11,543 nucleotides of DNA. Source: Clostridia bacterium. GTDB taxonomy: Bacteria; Bacillota_A; Clostridia; Lachnospirales; Cellulosilyticaceae. Below, piece by piece: positions 1-7,287 of this stretch (position 1 is the stretch's first letter; each line of letters begins with the position of its first letter). Where the stretch lies: the NCBI GenBank assembly GCA_029239935.1, contig JARBTY010000090.1:1-11543 (forward strand), read 5' to 3'. The notes beneath the pieces were generated by a model. That model was not told the origin of the DNA and searched no databases. It saw nothing but the letters and a program-made list of their open reading frames with translations. Position numbers and translations under genes: made by a program.

Positions 1-1
1 T

Positions 2-232
2 ATAGGCAGCATACCCATTATACAAGTTCAGGATATTGTTAAAAGTGAAGACTGCCTCATACTCACCCATATCTATGATGGCAGGGAACTCAGCCTTGCC
101 TATGCAACGGAAACACTCAAATACATTCAAACTTTATGGGGAGGAAAGGTTATTCTAAAAACCACCTTGTCTCAAATATCAAGAAAGATTATATGCAGTG
201 AGAGCAAAAAAGTATCTATTGAAAATGGATAA
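2..232 (+). CDS. spoVR: SpoVR family protein, C-terminal fragment
   Basis: The open frame enters from the left edge and ends at TAA 230-232, giving 76 residues. The sequence shows the C-terminal signature of the SpoVR/YcgB family: an I-x-V-x-D segment, then LTHIYDGRELSLAYATETL followed by Y-I-x-x-L-W-G and V-x-L-x-T. This matches the family pattern of a His, a Gly-x-x-L turn, a helix ending in TL and the LWG-V-L-T end. SpoVR is a cytoplasmic protein of unclear biochemistry; in Bacillus subtilis it is linked to spore cortex formation. In clostridia it often sits near other sporulation genes, but the upstream neighbours lie outside this window. The start and N-terminal domain cannot be assessed. 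The family call is confident; the role in this organism is inferred. Confidence 0.85.
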   Translation: MGSIPIIQVQDIVKSEDCLILTHIYDGRELSLAYATETLKYIQTLWGGKVILKTTLSQISRKIICSESKKVSIENG

Positions 233-237
233 ATCAT

Positions 238-300
238 AGGCACGAGGATTTACTGCTACAGAGAGGGCGTATGCCATTGTAGTGATCAATCTTCGTGCCT
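238..300. repeat. 63-nt imperfect hairpin between convergent genes
   Basis: The arms 238-260 and 278-300 pair in one register around position 269. The outer 13 pairs have a single G-T wobble (AGGCACGAGGATT against AATCTTCGTGCCT). The inner part continues to 260/278 with two mismatches and two more wobbles, and GGC/GCC can close a small apical loop. It starts six bases after the spoVR stop and lies before the convergent chemoreceptor end, so a terminator for spoVR or for both strands is the simplest reading. There is no clean T-run after it on either strand, so a structured RNA or a dispersed palindromic repeat is also possible. Confidence 0.6.
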
Positions 301-311
301 GTATGTTGCTG

Positions 312-384
312 TTATTTAAATTTAAAAGCGCTTACTGTGTCGCTGAGGTTGTCCGATGAGTGCGAAAGCACTTTGGAGATCTGC
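312..384 (-). pseudogene. Displaced 3' end of the chemoreceptor gene
   Basis: On the minus strand this stretch still encodes a normal chemoreceptor C-terminus, including SHSSDNLSDTVSAFKFK and then TAA at 312-314. It is now out of frame with the upstream receptor because of the 22-bp duplication at 390-433. The current frame stops at TGA 385-387. If one copy of the duplication is removed, the reading runs from TSQ directly into [12 protein letters not shown] and on to the stop at 312, making a 729-residue protein. The preserved codons show that the disruption is recent, reversible, or an assembly artefact. Confidence 0.85.
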
Positions 385-2523
385 TCAACCTGCGAGGTTT
401 GCTTGAGAATACTGCGAGGTTTGCTTGAGAATAGACTGCACTAACTCCAAAGCAGTTTCACTTCGGTGGGCACTTTTTGCCGTATTTTTATCAAGAACGG
501 CAGCTGTTTCTTTGATATTTAAAGAAAGGTCGTTGATTTCATCAGCCTGTACTTTGATGAGATCGGAAATAGATTGCAGATTGCCCGTTACCCCAGAGAT
601 ATCTTCCTGGATTTTATTAAAGGTAGAAATAGAGGCTTTAACGATAGTGCTTTCTTCATTGACTTTAATGCCAATATTTTCAACGTTTTGAATCGTATTT
701 TGTGTTTCATTTTGTACAGAAGAAATAAGCTGAGCAATAGAGATGGTCGCTTCGCTGGATTCTACAGCTAGTTTTGAAATTTCACTGGCTACGACAGCAA
801 AACCTTTGCCAGCTTCTCCGGCTCTGGCAGATTCGATAGAAGCGTTAAGTGCAAGGAGCTTAGTCTGTTTACTGATAGCTTGTATAAGATTAGTAACCTG
901 ACTGATTTCTTCAGAATATTTTTGTAGGACAAGGATGCTTTGAAGGGTATCTTTCATAGTGCCTTCCAGTTCAGTAACAGTAGCAAGTACTTGCTCAGAA
1001 GATGCGGTGTTGGCCAGTGCATGTTCATTGGTATTTTGGGTTTGCATATTGACATGAGTGATGAGCTCTTTAACATCCTTGATAGAATCTGATATTAAAG
1101 TAAATTTTTCCTCTGCTGTTTGAAAAATTTTGTTTTGTTTTTCAAAGTTTTTGATAAAATAAGTGACTGAGGATTCAATAACCTTTGTATCTTCTTTTAC
1201 CCCTTCGGTCATTGTTGAAAGCCCTCTAGCGGAAGTTTTGGATTCTTTTGAAGCTTGCCCGATACGTTTAATTAAACTCATTTGACTGTTAATAAACTTA
1301 TTAAACCATCTGGATAGTTCACCAATTTCATCTCTTGAAGCTTTGTTGACACGGATCGTAAGGTCCCCCTCACCTTCAGCAATCTGCTGTAAGATAGTGA
1401 TGGTTTTATTTAAGGGGGCAGTTACTAGCTTTTTGACAATGTAAGCGGTTATAAATGTTATCAAAAACCAAATGACAGCTAGTCTCGCAAGCTCAAAGGA
1501 ATGCGTCAAGCGGGAGAGGAAGTGATTGCCAAAAAGTAATAGGGCACTGCTTAGTCCGCTTATGACAGGAATCTTTAGACTAAGGCTTGAAAAATGGTAG
1601 ATTTCTGAGATATCTCCCTCACACATCATGCCCCAAGTCTCCTCACAGTGGGGAGGCTTGATAAGTGTACCTTTACCTCCAACAGGAATATGCCTGTAAT
1701 CAGGATAACCAGGCCAGCAGTCTAGGTTCTCACCGTTTTGTATGGTATTATGAACACCGATATGGAGTGTATGAGTAGCAGGATCATTAAATACAATTTC
1801 AAACTCCGTATGCTTTTGTATTTGTATAACACCCCAGCGCTTGGTCTTAACACCTTGTTTGAGGTTTTCTCCCAAAGTAAAAGTATCATCTTCAAAACGA
1901 CTTCTTGAAATAGCCGTTCCGGCGACAATCCCACGGTTAGATTTGACCATAAACAAATAGTTATCCCCAGAGTCTTTATAAATATGCGTATCTTCATCTT
2001 GAATAATGTCACTCATGACATCATTCGGGATGCGGCCGCAAAGTATGGACGTTCTGCCGGTATTTTCATTTTTAAAAGGAAGTGAAAACATAAGGGTTAC
2101 TTCATCCGAAAAGTTAGAGTTAAACTTGCCGATCTCTAGTGTAGCGGTGTCGATATAGGGACCATACATCAGAGGTTTTCTTTCCATGCCAGAAATATAA
2201 TTAGGCAGGTCATTCATATAGACTCCAACATGCTTGGGATAAGTTGAGGAATAGATCTTGCCCTCTTGGTTAATCAAAAAAAGCTCAGAGAAGTCTTTGA
2301 ATTGTTCAGATTTGGCACTTAGAATAGAGGTTATTTCATCATAGTTAAGTTCATTTTGATTGAAATAAGCCAGTACGGTGTCCCTTGTAAGTTCTAGCGA
2401 TACCCAGGTATCTTTAAACCAGTTTTCTAATGCTTTTTTTCTCCCCCTTGAAATGCCTTCAAAAACCTGTTCAGAATGGGATCTCAAATTTTTATTAATC
2501 CAATAATTAAGTTTCAAAATCAT
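385..2523 (-). CDS. Methyl-accepting chemotaxis protein, C-terminus frameshifted
   Basis: This is a 712-residue chemoreceptor, a membrane protein that senses a ligand and controls CheA. Residues about 30-250 look like a Cache-type sensor ([13 protein letters not shown], then a [12 protein letters not shown]...FSLPF segment). Residues 252-301 are rich in Cys and His. A membrane helix spans about 345-363, a HAMP region follows to about 420, and the signalling tip [16 protein letters not shown] lies at 564-579. No N-terminal membrane helix is visible; a weak hydrophobic stretch lies near 318-331. The last eight residues (YSQANLAG) come from a 22-bp tandem duplication and replace a normal 25-residue end. 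The ATG is only 1 nt from the AGGGGG ribosome site, whereas the TTG at 2515-2517 (codon 3) sits at 7 nt and may be the true start. The family is certain; the ligand is unknown. Confidence 0.93.
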   Translation of the reverse strand: MILKLNYWINKNLRSHSEQVFEGISRGRKKALENWFKDTWVSLELTRDTVLAYFNQNELNYDEITSILSAKSEQFKDFSELFLINQEGKIYSSTYPKHVGVYMNDLPNYISGMERKPLMYGPYIDTATLEIGKFNSNFSDEVTLMFSLPFKNENTGRTSILCGRIPNDVMSDIIQDEDTHIYKDSGDNYLFMVKSNRGIVAGTAISRSRFEDDTFTLGENLKQGVKTKRWGVIQIQKHTEFEIVFNDPATHTLHIGVHNTIQNGENLDCWPGYPDYRHIPVGGKGTLIKPPHCEETWGMMCEGDISEIYHFSSLSLKIPVISGLSSALLLFGNHFLSRLTHSFELARLAVIWFLITFITAYIVKKLVTAPLNKTITILQQIAEGEGDLTIRVNKASRDEIGELSRWFNKFINSQMSLIKRIGQASKESKTSARGLSTMTEGVKEDTKVIESSVTYFIKNFEKQNKIFQTAEEKFTLISDSIKDVKELITHVNMQTQNTNEHALANTASSEQVLATVTELEGTMKDTLQSILVLQKYSEEISQVTNLIQAISKQTKLLALNASIESARAGEAGKGFAVVASEISKLAVESSEATISIAQLISSVQNETQNTIQNVENIGIKVNEESTIVKASISTFNKIQEDISGVTGNLQSISDLIKVQADEINDLSLNIKETAAVLDKNTAKSAHRSETALELVQSILKQTSQYSQANLAG
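390..433. repeat. Perfect 22-bp tandem duplication inside chemoreceptor gene
   Basis: Positions 390-411 and 412-433 are identical 22-bp units, each starting CTGCGAGGTTTG and ending CTTGAGAATA. Because 22 is not a multiple of three, the second copy shifts the reading frame of the minus-strand receptor. The frame before and after it fits one continuous ancestral protein when one copy is removed. Slipped-strand gain or loss of a unit would switch the C-terminus between two forms. Confidence 0.95.
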
Positions 2524-2592
2524 GCCCCCTAGTTAGTAATATATATTGAAGTGAAAATAAACAATATGTATAAATAATAACAATTTATTAGA

Positions 2593-2621
2593 ATTATGGC
2601 ACATTAACCGTTAAAATGCAA
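2593..2621 (-). promoter_or_regulatory. Sigma-A-like promoter of the chemoreceptor gene
   Basis: On the minus strand a -35 TTGCAT (2616-2621) and a -10 CATAAT (2593-2598) are separated by 17 bp. The start codon follows about 70 bases downstream. The -10 is part of GCCATAAT, which partly resembles the GCCGATAA box of flagellar sigma factor promoters, but no good TAAA element is placed for it. Confidence 0.55.
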
Positions 2622-2640
2622 TATAAAGCCTTGGATTTGT

Positions 2641-2670
2641 TTGGACGATAGCATTTAAATATGATATAGT
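2641..2670 (+). promoter_or_regulatory. Sigma-A-like promoter of walJ
   Basis: A -35 TTGGAC (2641-2646) and a -10 TATAGT (2665-2670) are 18 bp apart. They lie about 40 bases before the walJ start, which has a GGAGG ribosome site. The promoter is back to back with that of the chemoreceptor. Confidence 0.5.
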
Positions 2671-2712
2671 ATTAGAAGTTAGTAAAGCGAGGACAGACGG
2701 AGGAAACTAAAG

Positions 2713-3513
2713 ATGGATTTTAAACTATGTGCCATAGCAAGCGGGAGCAGCGGCAACTGTACTTTTTTGCAGGCTGGCGAGCAGATGTTTTTAATAGATA
2801 TAGGAATAAGCGGCAAGAAGGTCACCGAAGGTCTAGGGGAGCTTGATATCGATCCTAAAGCCATACAAGGTATTTTTATTACGCACGAGCATATCGACCA
2901 TATTAAGGGGGTAGGTATATTCAGCAGAAAATATGATACGCCTATTTATGCAACACAAAAAGCATGGGATAAAATGTTGGATGAAAATATGATAGGCAGT
3001 GTAAAGGATCATAATATCAGACCAATATGTAAAGAAGAAGCTTTGCATATTGAGGAGCTTAAGATATTTCCTTATACCATTTATCATGATGCCGTAGACC
3101 CAGTAGGCTATTCCTTTGAATATAAACAAAAAAAGATTACGATAGCGACGGATATAGGTATCATTGATGAACGGATTAAAGAAAATTTGAAAGGTTCTCA
3201 TGGTATTTTATTAGAGTTTAATCATGATATTCATATGTTAGAGGCGGGCAGTTATCCTTTTTATCTCAAAAGACGCATCCTCAGCGATGTAGGGCATCTT
3301 AACAATGAAGCGGCTGCTGAAGTATTGAGGGACATTTATCATGAGGGGATGCAGTGGGCGATCCTTGGGCATTTAAGCAAAGATAATAATGTCCCAGACC
3401 TTGCCTATCTTACGGCAAAGATGGCATTGGAAGAAAAAAATATTAGGGTAGACAAAGATATTAAGGTGAGTGTCGCAAAGAGAGATCGGGTTTCAGAAAT
3501 TCATTTTATTTAA
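2713..3513 (+). CDS. walJ: MBL-fold nuclease, WalJ/YycJ family
   Basis: This is a 266-residue metallo-beta-lactamase-fold protein of the usual YycJ/WalJ length. It opens with the family's ASGSSGNC motif (residues 9-16) and LIDIGIS (27-33). The metal-binding THEHIDH motif gives H58, H60, D62 and H63. Further family marks are IATDIG, LEFNHD, the YPFYLKRRI-x-x-D-x-GHLNNE stretch and a late GHLSKDNN. Known members are cytoplasmic 5' to 3' DNA exonucleases linked to mismatch repair. In many Firmicutes the gene sits in the walRK operon; here it stands apart from those genes. Start choice is supported by GGAGG nine bases before the ATG. No terminator follows directly, so transcripts may run into the small gene at 3607. 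Confidence 0.9.
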   Translation: MDFKLCAIASGSSGNCTFLQAGEQMFLIDIGISGKKVTEGLGELDIDPKAIQGIFITHEHIDHIKGVGIFSRKYDTPIYATQKAWDKMLDENMIGSVKDHNIRPICKEEALHIEELKIFPYTIYHDAVDPVGYSFEYKQKKITIATDIGIIDERIKENLKGSHGILLEFNHDIHMLEAGSYPFYLKRRILSDVGHLNNEAAAEVLRDIYHEGMQWAILGHLSKDNNVPDLAYLTAKMALEEKNIRVDKDIKVSVAKRDRVSEIHFI

Positions 3514-3524
3514 TAAAAATAATG

Positions 3525-3553
3525 GTATAAAAATGTTTAACTTGTTAATACTA
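3525..3553 (+). promoter_or_regulatory. Possible sigma-G-type (forespore) promoter
   Basis: GTATA (3525-3529) and AATACTA (3547-3553) are 17 bp apart. They resemble the sigma-G pattern GHATR / CATWHTA, with one deviation (A for C) in the -10. A spore-phase promoter would suit the spore-protein-like product downstream at 3607. The match is short and could be chance in AT-rich DNA. Confidence 0.35.
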
Positions 3554-3562
3554 TCACTGTAA

Positions 3563-3586
3563 TTGAATTCATTCAACTCATTGAGT
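3563..3586 (+). promoter_or_regulatory. Two adjacent dyads in the leader of the small gene
   Basis: TTGAAT-TC-ATTCAA (3563-3576) is a perfect inverted repeat. ACTCA-T-TGAGT (3576-3586) is a second one sharing its first base. Both lie between the possible promoter and the AAAGGAGG ribosome site at about 3591-3600. They could be operator half-sites or small RNA hairpins; no known regulator site is recognised. Confidence 0.35.
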
Positions 3587-3606
3587 ATCCGAAAGGAGGG
3601 TTAACA

Positions 3607-3768
3607 ATGGCTAAGAACAACAACAACCAATCAAAAAATAGCACAAAAAGTAATGCAAGTAATAAACAATCCTATAACATGGAAGTAGGACAAGATCTTA
3701 CATCTAAAAACAGCAGCCAAAACAGCAGCCAAAACAATAGTCAAAATAACGCAAAAAACTGTAGATAA
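3607..3768 (+). CDS. 53-residue Asn/Ser/Gln/Lys-rich protein, possibly gamma-SASP-like
   Basis: This short gene begins with MAKNNNNQSKNS and ends NNAKNCR. Of 53 residues, 15 are Asn, 11 Ser, 6 Gln and 6 Lys, with one Cys and no membrane segment or signal peptide. A near-perfect ribosome site, AAAGGAGGG, lies six bases before the ATG, and a strong terminator follows nine bases after the stop, so it is very likely expressed. The C-terminal part is a tandem NSSQ-NSSQ-NNSQ-NNAK repeat. The composition, a central YNMEVGQDL that loosely recalls the conserved acidic motif of gamma-type small acid-soluble spore proteins, and a possible sigma-G promoter suggest a spore storage protein. That function is an inference; the sequence could be another low-complexity protein. 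Confidence 0.75.
   Translation: MAKNNNNQSKNSTKSNASNKQSYNMEVGQDLTSKNSSQNSSQNNSQNNAKNCR
3709..3756 (+). repeat. 12-bp coding tandem repeat (NSSQ units)
   Basis: Two identical AACAGCAGCCAA units (3709-3720, 3721-3732) are followed by a diverged unit AACAATAGTCAA and a more distant AATAACGCAAAA. They stay in frame and encode NSSQ, NSSQ, NNSQ and NNAK. Unit number could vary between strains without breaking the frame. Confidence 0.85.
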
Positions 3769-3776
3769 TTTAACAT

Positions 3777-3816
3777 AAAAAGATGATATAGAGAGGTTTC
3801 TCTATATCATCTTTTT
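3777..3816 (+). terminator. Strong intrinsic terminator, possibly bidirectional
   Basis: A perfect 18-bp stem (AAAAAGATGATATAGAGA and its complement) with a GGTT loop ends in TTTTT. It follows the small gene's stop codon by nine bases. The A-run at the start would give a U-run on the other strand. Confidence 0.9.
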
Positions 3817-3833
3817 ATATAATGAAGAGGGCA

Positions 3834-3862
3834 TTGAAAGACCTATCAGGTATTTTTATCAA
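3834..3862 (+). promoter_or_regulatory. Weak candidate promoter of the CorA-like gene
   Basis: TTGAAA (3834-3839) and TATCAA (3857-3862) are spaced by 17 bp and lie about 80 bases before the start at 3944. The gene follows a strong terminator, so a promoter in this gap is expected. The -10 match is only four of six. Confidence 0.3.
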
Positions 3863-3943
3863 TAAGATATTTTGGAAGGTGATGAAGGATAAACAAAAAG
3901 GATAAAGGGCATTCTATATGAAAAATAGACATAGGATGTATTT

Positions 3944-5461
3944 ATGGAAAAAAATAGTTTGAGTGAACATATTTTTTTATTTCCTTTCACATGGAAGTAC
4001 ATGACCAATAAAAAAAATGATTTATTTTTACAACATTTACAAATTCAAGATAAGGGTTTTGAAAGTCTTCAAAACTGGCAGCAAAATACGATTCATATCC
4101 AAGAAGATAAAGAGTATAATGAATTTGTTTATTTTTATAAACCTGTCCGGTCGGCTTTATATACCTTTCAAAAGGCACCGCTTATTGTACGGAACTACTG
4201 CTATAAAGGATTGGAAGAAGATAACTATTTTATTATAGGAGTTGATCAAAAGGAATATATTTTACAGGTTAAAGAGCTGCGTCTTAAGCTTTATAAGACA
4301 GGGATTGGGATATTATCAATGACCCTTTGCAATAAAAAGTATGAGGTGATACAGGATATACAAAACATCAACAGTTTTAGTAAATGTATTTATCCTCCGA
4401 TGCTGCCTATTGAGAAAGCTAAAGAAGAGCTTTTTCCAGATTATATAAAAATCAAATTAAATACGCATCAAAAGATAGAGGAACATTTTACAGGAGATTA
4501 TTATAAAGAAGCAATAACTATAACACCGCTTATTATGACTATATTAGGAAAGCCATTTATAAGCAAAGAGGAGGAACATAGGCAAGAAAGTCTTTTTATA
4601 GAACCTGTATTAGGCAATCAAATGTTTTGCCTGTGCCTTTATAAAAATCAAAAAATATTAGAAGCTATACAGCATGGAGCCATAGATGATCATTTAATAG
4701 AAAGTTTCATGACGATTAATAAAAAAATTATCTATCACCAGGAAGAAGCTATCAAGGAACAAGCAGAATTGGCTATTGAATACCTGAGAAGTGAAGGCAA
4801 TATTTATGGGGTAAGCAGATTTTCACTGGTAGGGATTTCAAAGCAGCTTTTGAAAAGTAAGCTTTATGATCAGCTGGTGTCGCTTGTCATCATGCAGCGG
4901 GCCACCTTGCTTAGCTTATCCACAGAAATAGCCAGAGTATCTACCCTCCCCAAATACGATTTGGTCCCAGCGATACAAAGTATTTATGAAATTTATATCC
5001 AATTTATTAATCAGCTTTATTTTAAGGAGGTCACAGAAGATATACAAGGAAGCCGTATCTACGACAAACTTTCAAAACAGTTAAGGATAGAGGAAGAATT
5101 AAGACAGCTTGACTTTGAAATCAATGAAGTACACGAATATGCTGCGCTGATTGAACAATCAGAATCAAAATTTAAAGTGCAGCTCCTGACTATTATAGGA
5201 GCTGCACTCGTTATACCTACTTTTGCAACAGGTTTTTTTGGAATGAATATTTTTAAAGAAGAGATCATCAGATGGTGGATTAATAAAAATGTCGTTTTGT
5301 GGATGAATGGGTATGTTTTTTTACCCATAATGGTTATGGTAGCCTTGTGCACATGGACACGCAGGAGAACAAGAGCTACTTATATCAAGCATATGCTGCT
5401 GATGGGTGTGATTGCTATCAGTTTACTGGTTATTATCAAATATGGCTGCGGCTTAGGATAA
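3944..5461 (+). CDS. Divergent CorA-like (GMN-motif) membrane protein
   Basis: This 505-residue protein has a long soluble N-terminal part, a helical, charged stretch at about 360-412, then a membrane helix near 413-432 ending in GFFGMN (GMN at 433-435). The GMN signature just after the first membrane helix, preceded by a long helix, is the hallmark of CorA-type magnesium/divalent-cation channels, which act as pentamers in the membrane. Two further hydrophobic segments follow, about 456-472 and 484-500, split by an Arg-rich loop (TRRRTR); CorA normally has one. The N-terminal part is not recognisable and the total length exceeds classical CorA (about 320-370). AGGA lies seven bases before the ATG. 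Ion transport is inferred from the motif alone; a sensor role is possible. Confidence 0.65.
   Translation: MEKNSLSEHIFLFPFTWKYMTNKKNDLFLQHLQIQDKGFESLQNWQQNTIHIQEDKEYNEFVYFYKPVRSALYTFQKAPLIVRNYCYKGLEEDNYFIIGVDQKEYILQVKELRLKLYKTGIGILSMTLCNKKYEVIQDIQNINSFSKCIYPPMLPIEKAKEELFPDYIKIKLNTHQKIEEHFTGDYYKEAITITPLIMTILGKPFISKEEEHRQESLFIEPVLGNQMFCLCLYKNQKILEAIQHGAIDDHLIESFMTINKKIIYHQEEAIKEQAELAIEYLRSEGNIYGVSRFSLVGISKQLLKSKLYDQLVSLVIMQRATLLSLSTEIARVSTLPKYDLVPAIQSIYEIYIQFINQLYFKEVTEDIQGSRIYDKLSKQLRIEEELRQLDFEINEVHEYAALIEQSESKFKVQLLTIIGAALVIPTFATGFFGMNIFKEEIIRWWINKNVVLWMNGYVFLPIMVMVALCTWTRRRTRATYIKHMLLMGVIAISLLVIIKYGCGLG
5176..5208 (+). repeat. Perfect 12-bp hairpin within the CorA-like gene
   Basis: AGTGCAGCTCCT (5176-5187) and AGGAGCTGCACT (5197-5208) are exact complements with a 9-nt loop. 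They encode the junction between the long soluble helix and the first membrane segment. No T-run follows, so it is not a typical terminator. An RNA structure slowing ribosomes before membrane insertion is one possibility; chance is another. Confidence 0.75.
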
Positions 5462-5464
5462 TCT

Positions 5465-7258
5465 TTAGACAAATAGATCTAGTTTTTGAAAGTGAACCGT
5501 ATCGACCAGTCCTCTGTTTGTAAGGCGAAGATCTGGAAGAACAGCCAAAGAAAGAAGTGCCATAGTCATAAAAGGGGATATCATATGGCATCCCAATGCC
5601 TTCCAGGCCTCATCAATCTCAGCAACACGGCTGGCAACGACCTCAAGGGGATCTTCTGACATTAGCCCTGCAATAGGTAGGGGATTGAGAGCAAGAATTT
5701 TGTGGTTTTTTACAACCACCATACCGCCGCCTACTTCAGCTAAGGTATTAGCAGCTAAAGCCATGTCTTCATCATTGGTTCCGACAACCAATAGATTATG
5801 GGCATCGTGGGCAACTGTAGAAGCTACTGCACCGTCTTTGATAGAAAGACCTTTCACAAATCCTTTGCCCATTTGACCTGTTGCCTGGTGTCTTTCGATA
5901 ACAACTGCTTTAACAATATCTCTAGCTATGTCGTTTTGAACCATGCCGTTTTTAACAGGAAGATCAGCCGTTAGATGATGGGTGCCAACTTTTGCTTCAA
6001 TGATTTCAATCACATGAGCCTTAATAGAAGCGGCTTTAGAGGCTGGAGGTGCAGGGATTTCAAAATCTTGGCCTGTTAGAACTTTGCCAATATGCATCGT
6101 CTTTTTGGCAAATTCAGGGTAAGCTGGCCTCGCAACGGGGACAACCATTTGTTTCTCATTGGCTACAAGCTCGCCATTAATAAGTACTTTCTCAACCTTT
6201 ACCTTTGAAAGATCACTGAGAAGAACGATATCCGCCCACTTGCCAGGGGAGATACTGCCAAGGTCGCGGCTGAGATTAAAACATTCCGCTACATTGATAG
6301 TGGCCATTTGAATAGCTGTAATCGGATTAACTCCTTCTTCGATGGCCCGCTTGATGATGTGATTCATATGACCTAAGTGCAATAAAGTGTCAGGGTGGGC
6401 ATCATCGCTTACTAAATTGGCAAAGCGGGTATCAACGCTGTGCTCTGTAATAGCTTTTATAGTCTCTTTAACATCATGCCAAGCGGAACCTTCCCGAATC
6501 TGTACATACATACCCAATCGCATTTTAGCAAGTGCATCTTCTTTTCGGACAGTTTCGTGACAGCAGCGGGCGCCAGAAGCGATATAGGCATTGAGCCCAA
6601 CAAGAGCCTCAGGCATAGGATAATGACCGGTAATGGTTTTATTATTTTTGAGTGTAGCAGACAGGGCTTTGTGTACTTCGGGGTCTGCATTAAGAACCCC
6701 AGGGAAATTCATCATTTCTCCAAGCCCTATAATGGTATCCCAGTCCATGGCCTCCTCAATATCTTCGCTGCTAAGAACGGCGCCTGTATCTTCAAGACCC
6801 GGTGTTGCAGGAACACAGCTCGGCATAGTTGTATACACATTTAGAGGACTTTTAAGCCCGTCTTCAATCATCAGTTTAATGCCTGCCATACCAAGTACAT
6901 TGGCAATCTCATGGGGATCCATGAAAATAGCAGTTGTACCATGAGGGATGACGGCTTTTGCATATTCACTGACAGACAACATACTACTTTCTACATGGAT
7001 ATGCCCATCCATAAAACCTGGCGTTATATAAAGCTCACTGGCGTCTATAATGATGGTATCTTTTCCTATTGTATGAGATGCATCGCCTACCAAAGCAATA
7101 CGGCCATGGGTAATAGCGACGTCTGTATGCTCTAATATTTCAGCTGTATTTACATTGACTAATCGGCCGTTTTTAATGACAACGTCAGCACTTTTTTGAC
7201 CAGTGCTGACGAGGACGAGTTCTTTTGTAACATCAGCTAATGCATATCTTTTATTCAT
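5465..7258 (-). CDS. ade: Adenine deaminase
   Basis: This 597-residue enzyme of the amidohydrolase superfamily converts adenine and water to hypoxanthine and ammonia in purine salvage, in the cytoplasm. Length fits bacterial Ade (about 580-600). Metal-site motifs are GHIHVESS (H86, H88, E90), DPHEIANVLG, GLGEMMN (E181), GHYP (H212), CCHE (H234) and LVSDD (D285, D286). The C-terminal domain contains the typical VAHDAHN and EVGGGMVVV stretches. AGGAGG lies seven bases before the ATG. It has its own promoter in the 79-bp gap after pepF. It ends 3 bp from the convergent CorA-like gene with no visible terminator. No odd residues were noticed. Confidence 0.97.
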   Translation of the reverse strand: MNKRYALADVTKELVLVSTGQKSADVVIKNGRLVNVNTAEILEHTDVAITHGRIALVGDASHTIGKDTIIIDASELYITPGFMDGHIHVESSMLSVSEYAKAVIPHGTTAIFMDPHEIANVLGMAGIKLMIEDGLKSPLNVYTTMPSCVPATPGLEDTGAVLSSEDIEEAMDWDTIIGLGEMMNFPGVLNADPEVHKALSATLKNNKTITGHYPMPEALVGLNAYIASGARCCHETVRKEDALAKMRLGMYVQIREGSAWHDVKETIKAITEHSVDTRFANLVSDDAHPDTLLHLGHMNHIIKRAIEEGVNPITAIQMATINVAECFNLSRDLGSISPGKWADIVLLSDLSKVKVEKVLINGELVANEKQMVVPVARPAYPEFAKKTMHIGKVLTGQDFEIPAPPASKAASIKAHVIEIIEAKVGTHHLTADLPVKNGMVQNDIARDIVKAVVIERHQATGQMGKGFVKGLSIKDGAVASTVAHDAHNLLVVGTNDEDMALAANTLAEVGGGMVVVKNHKILALNPLPIAGLMSEDPLEVVASRVAEIDEAWKALGCHMISPFMTMALLSLAVLPDLRLTNRGLVDTVHFQKLDLFV

Positions 7259-7287
7259 TCCGACCCCTCCTAAAAGTTATTTCAACT

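Noticed and set aside
2833..3201. 122-residue open frame antisense to walJ
   Set aside because: Shadow of the well-supported walJ gene with no initiation signal.
3822..3905. 27-residue open frame (starts MKRALKDLSG) between the terminator and the CorA-like gene
   Set aside because: No ribosome site precedes the ATG; it lies directly after a terminator hairpin and overlaps the expected promoter region.
3918..3962. 14-residue upstream frame overlapping the CorA-like start
   Set aside because: Weak initiation context and no conserved leader-peptide features; chance overlap is more likely.
5708..5728. Short hairpin (GTGGTT / AACCAC) within ade
   Set aside because: Only about six to seven pairs; explained by the coding sequence for the VVVKNH stretch.
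6440..6844. 134-residue open frame antisense to ade
   Set aside because: It lies wholly inside a certain gene, lacks a ribosome site and has no recognisable protein features.
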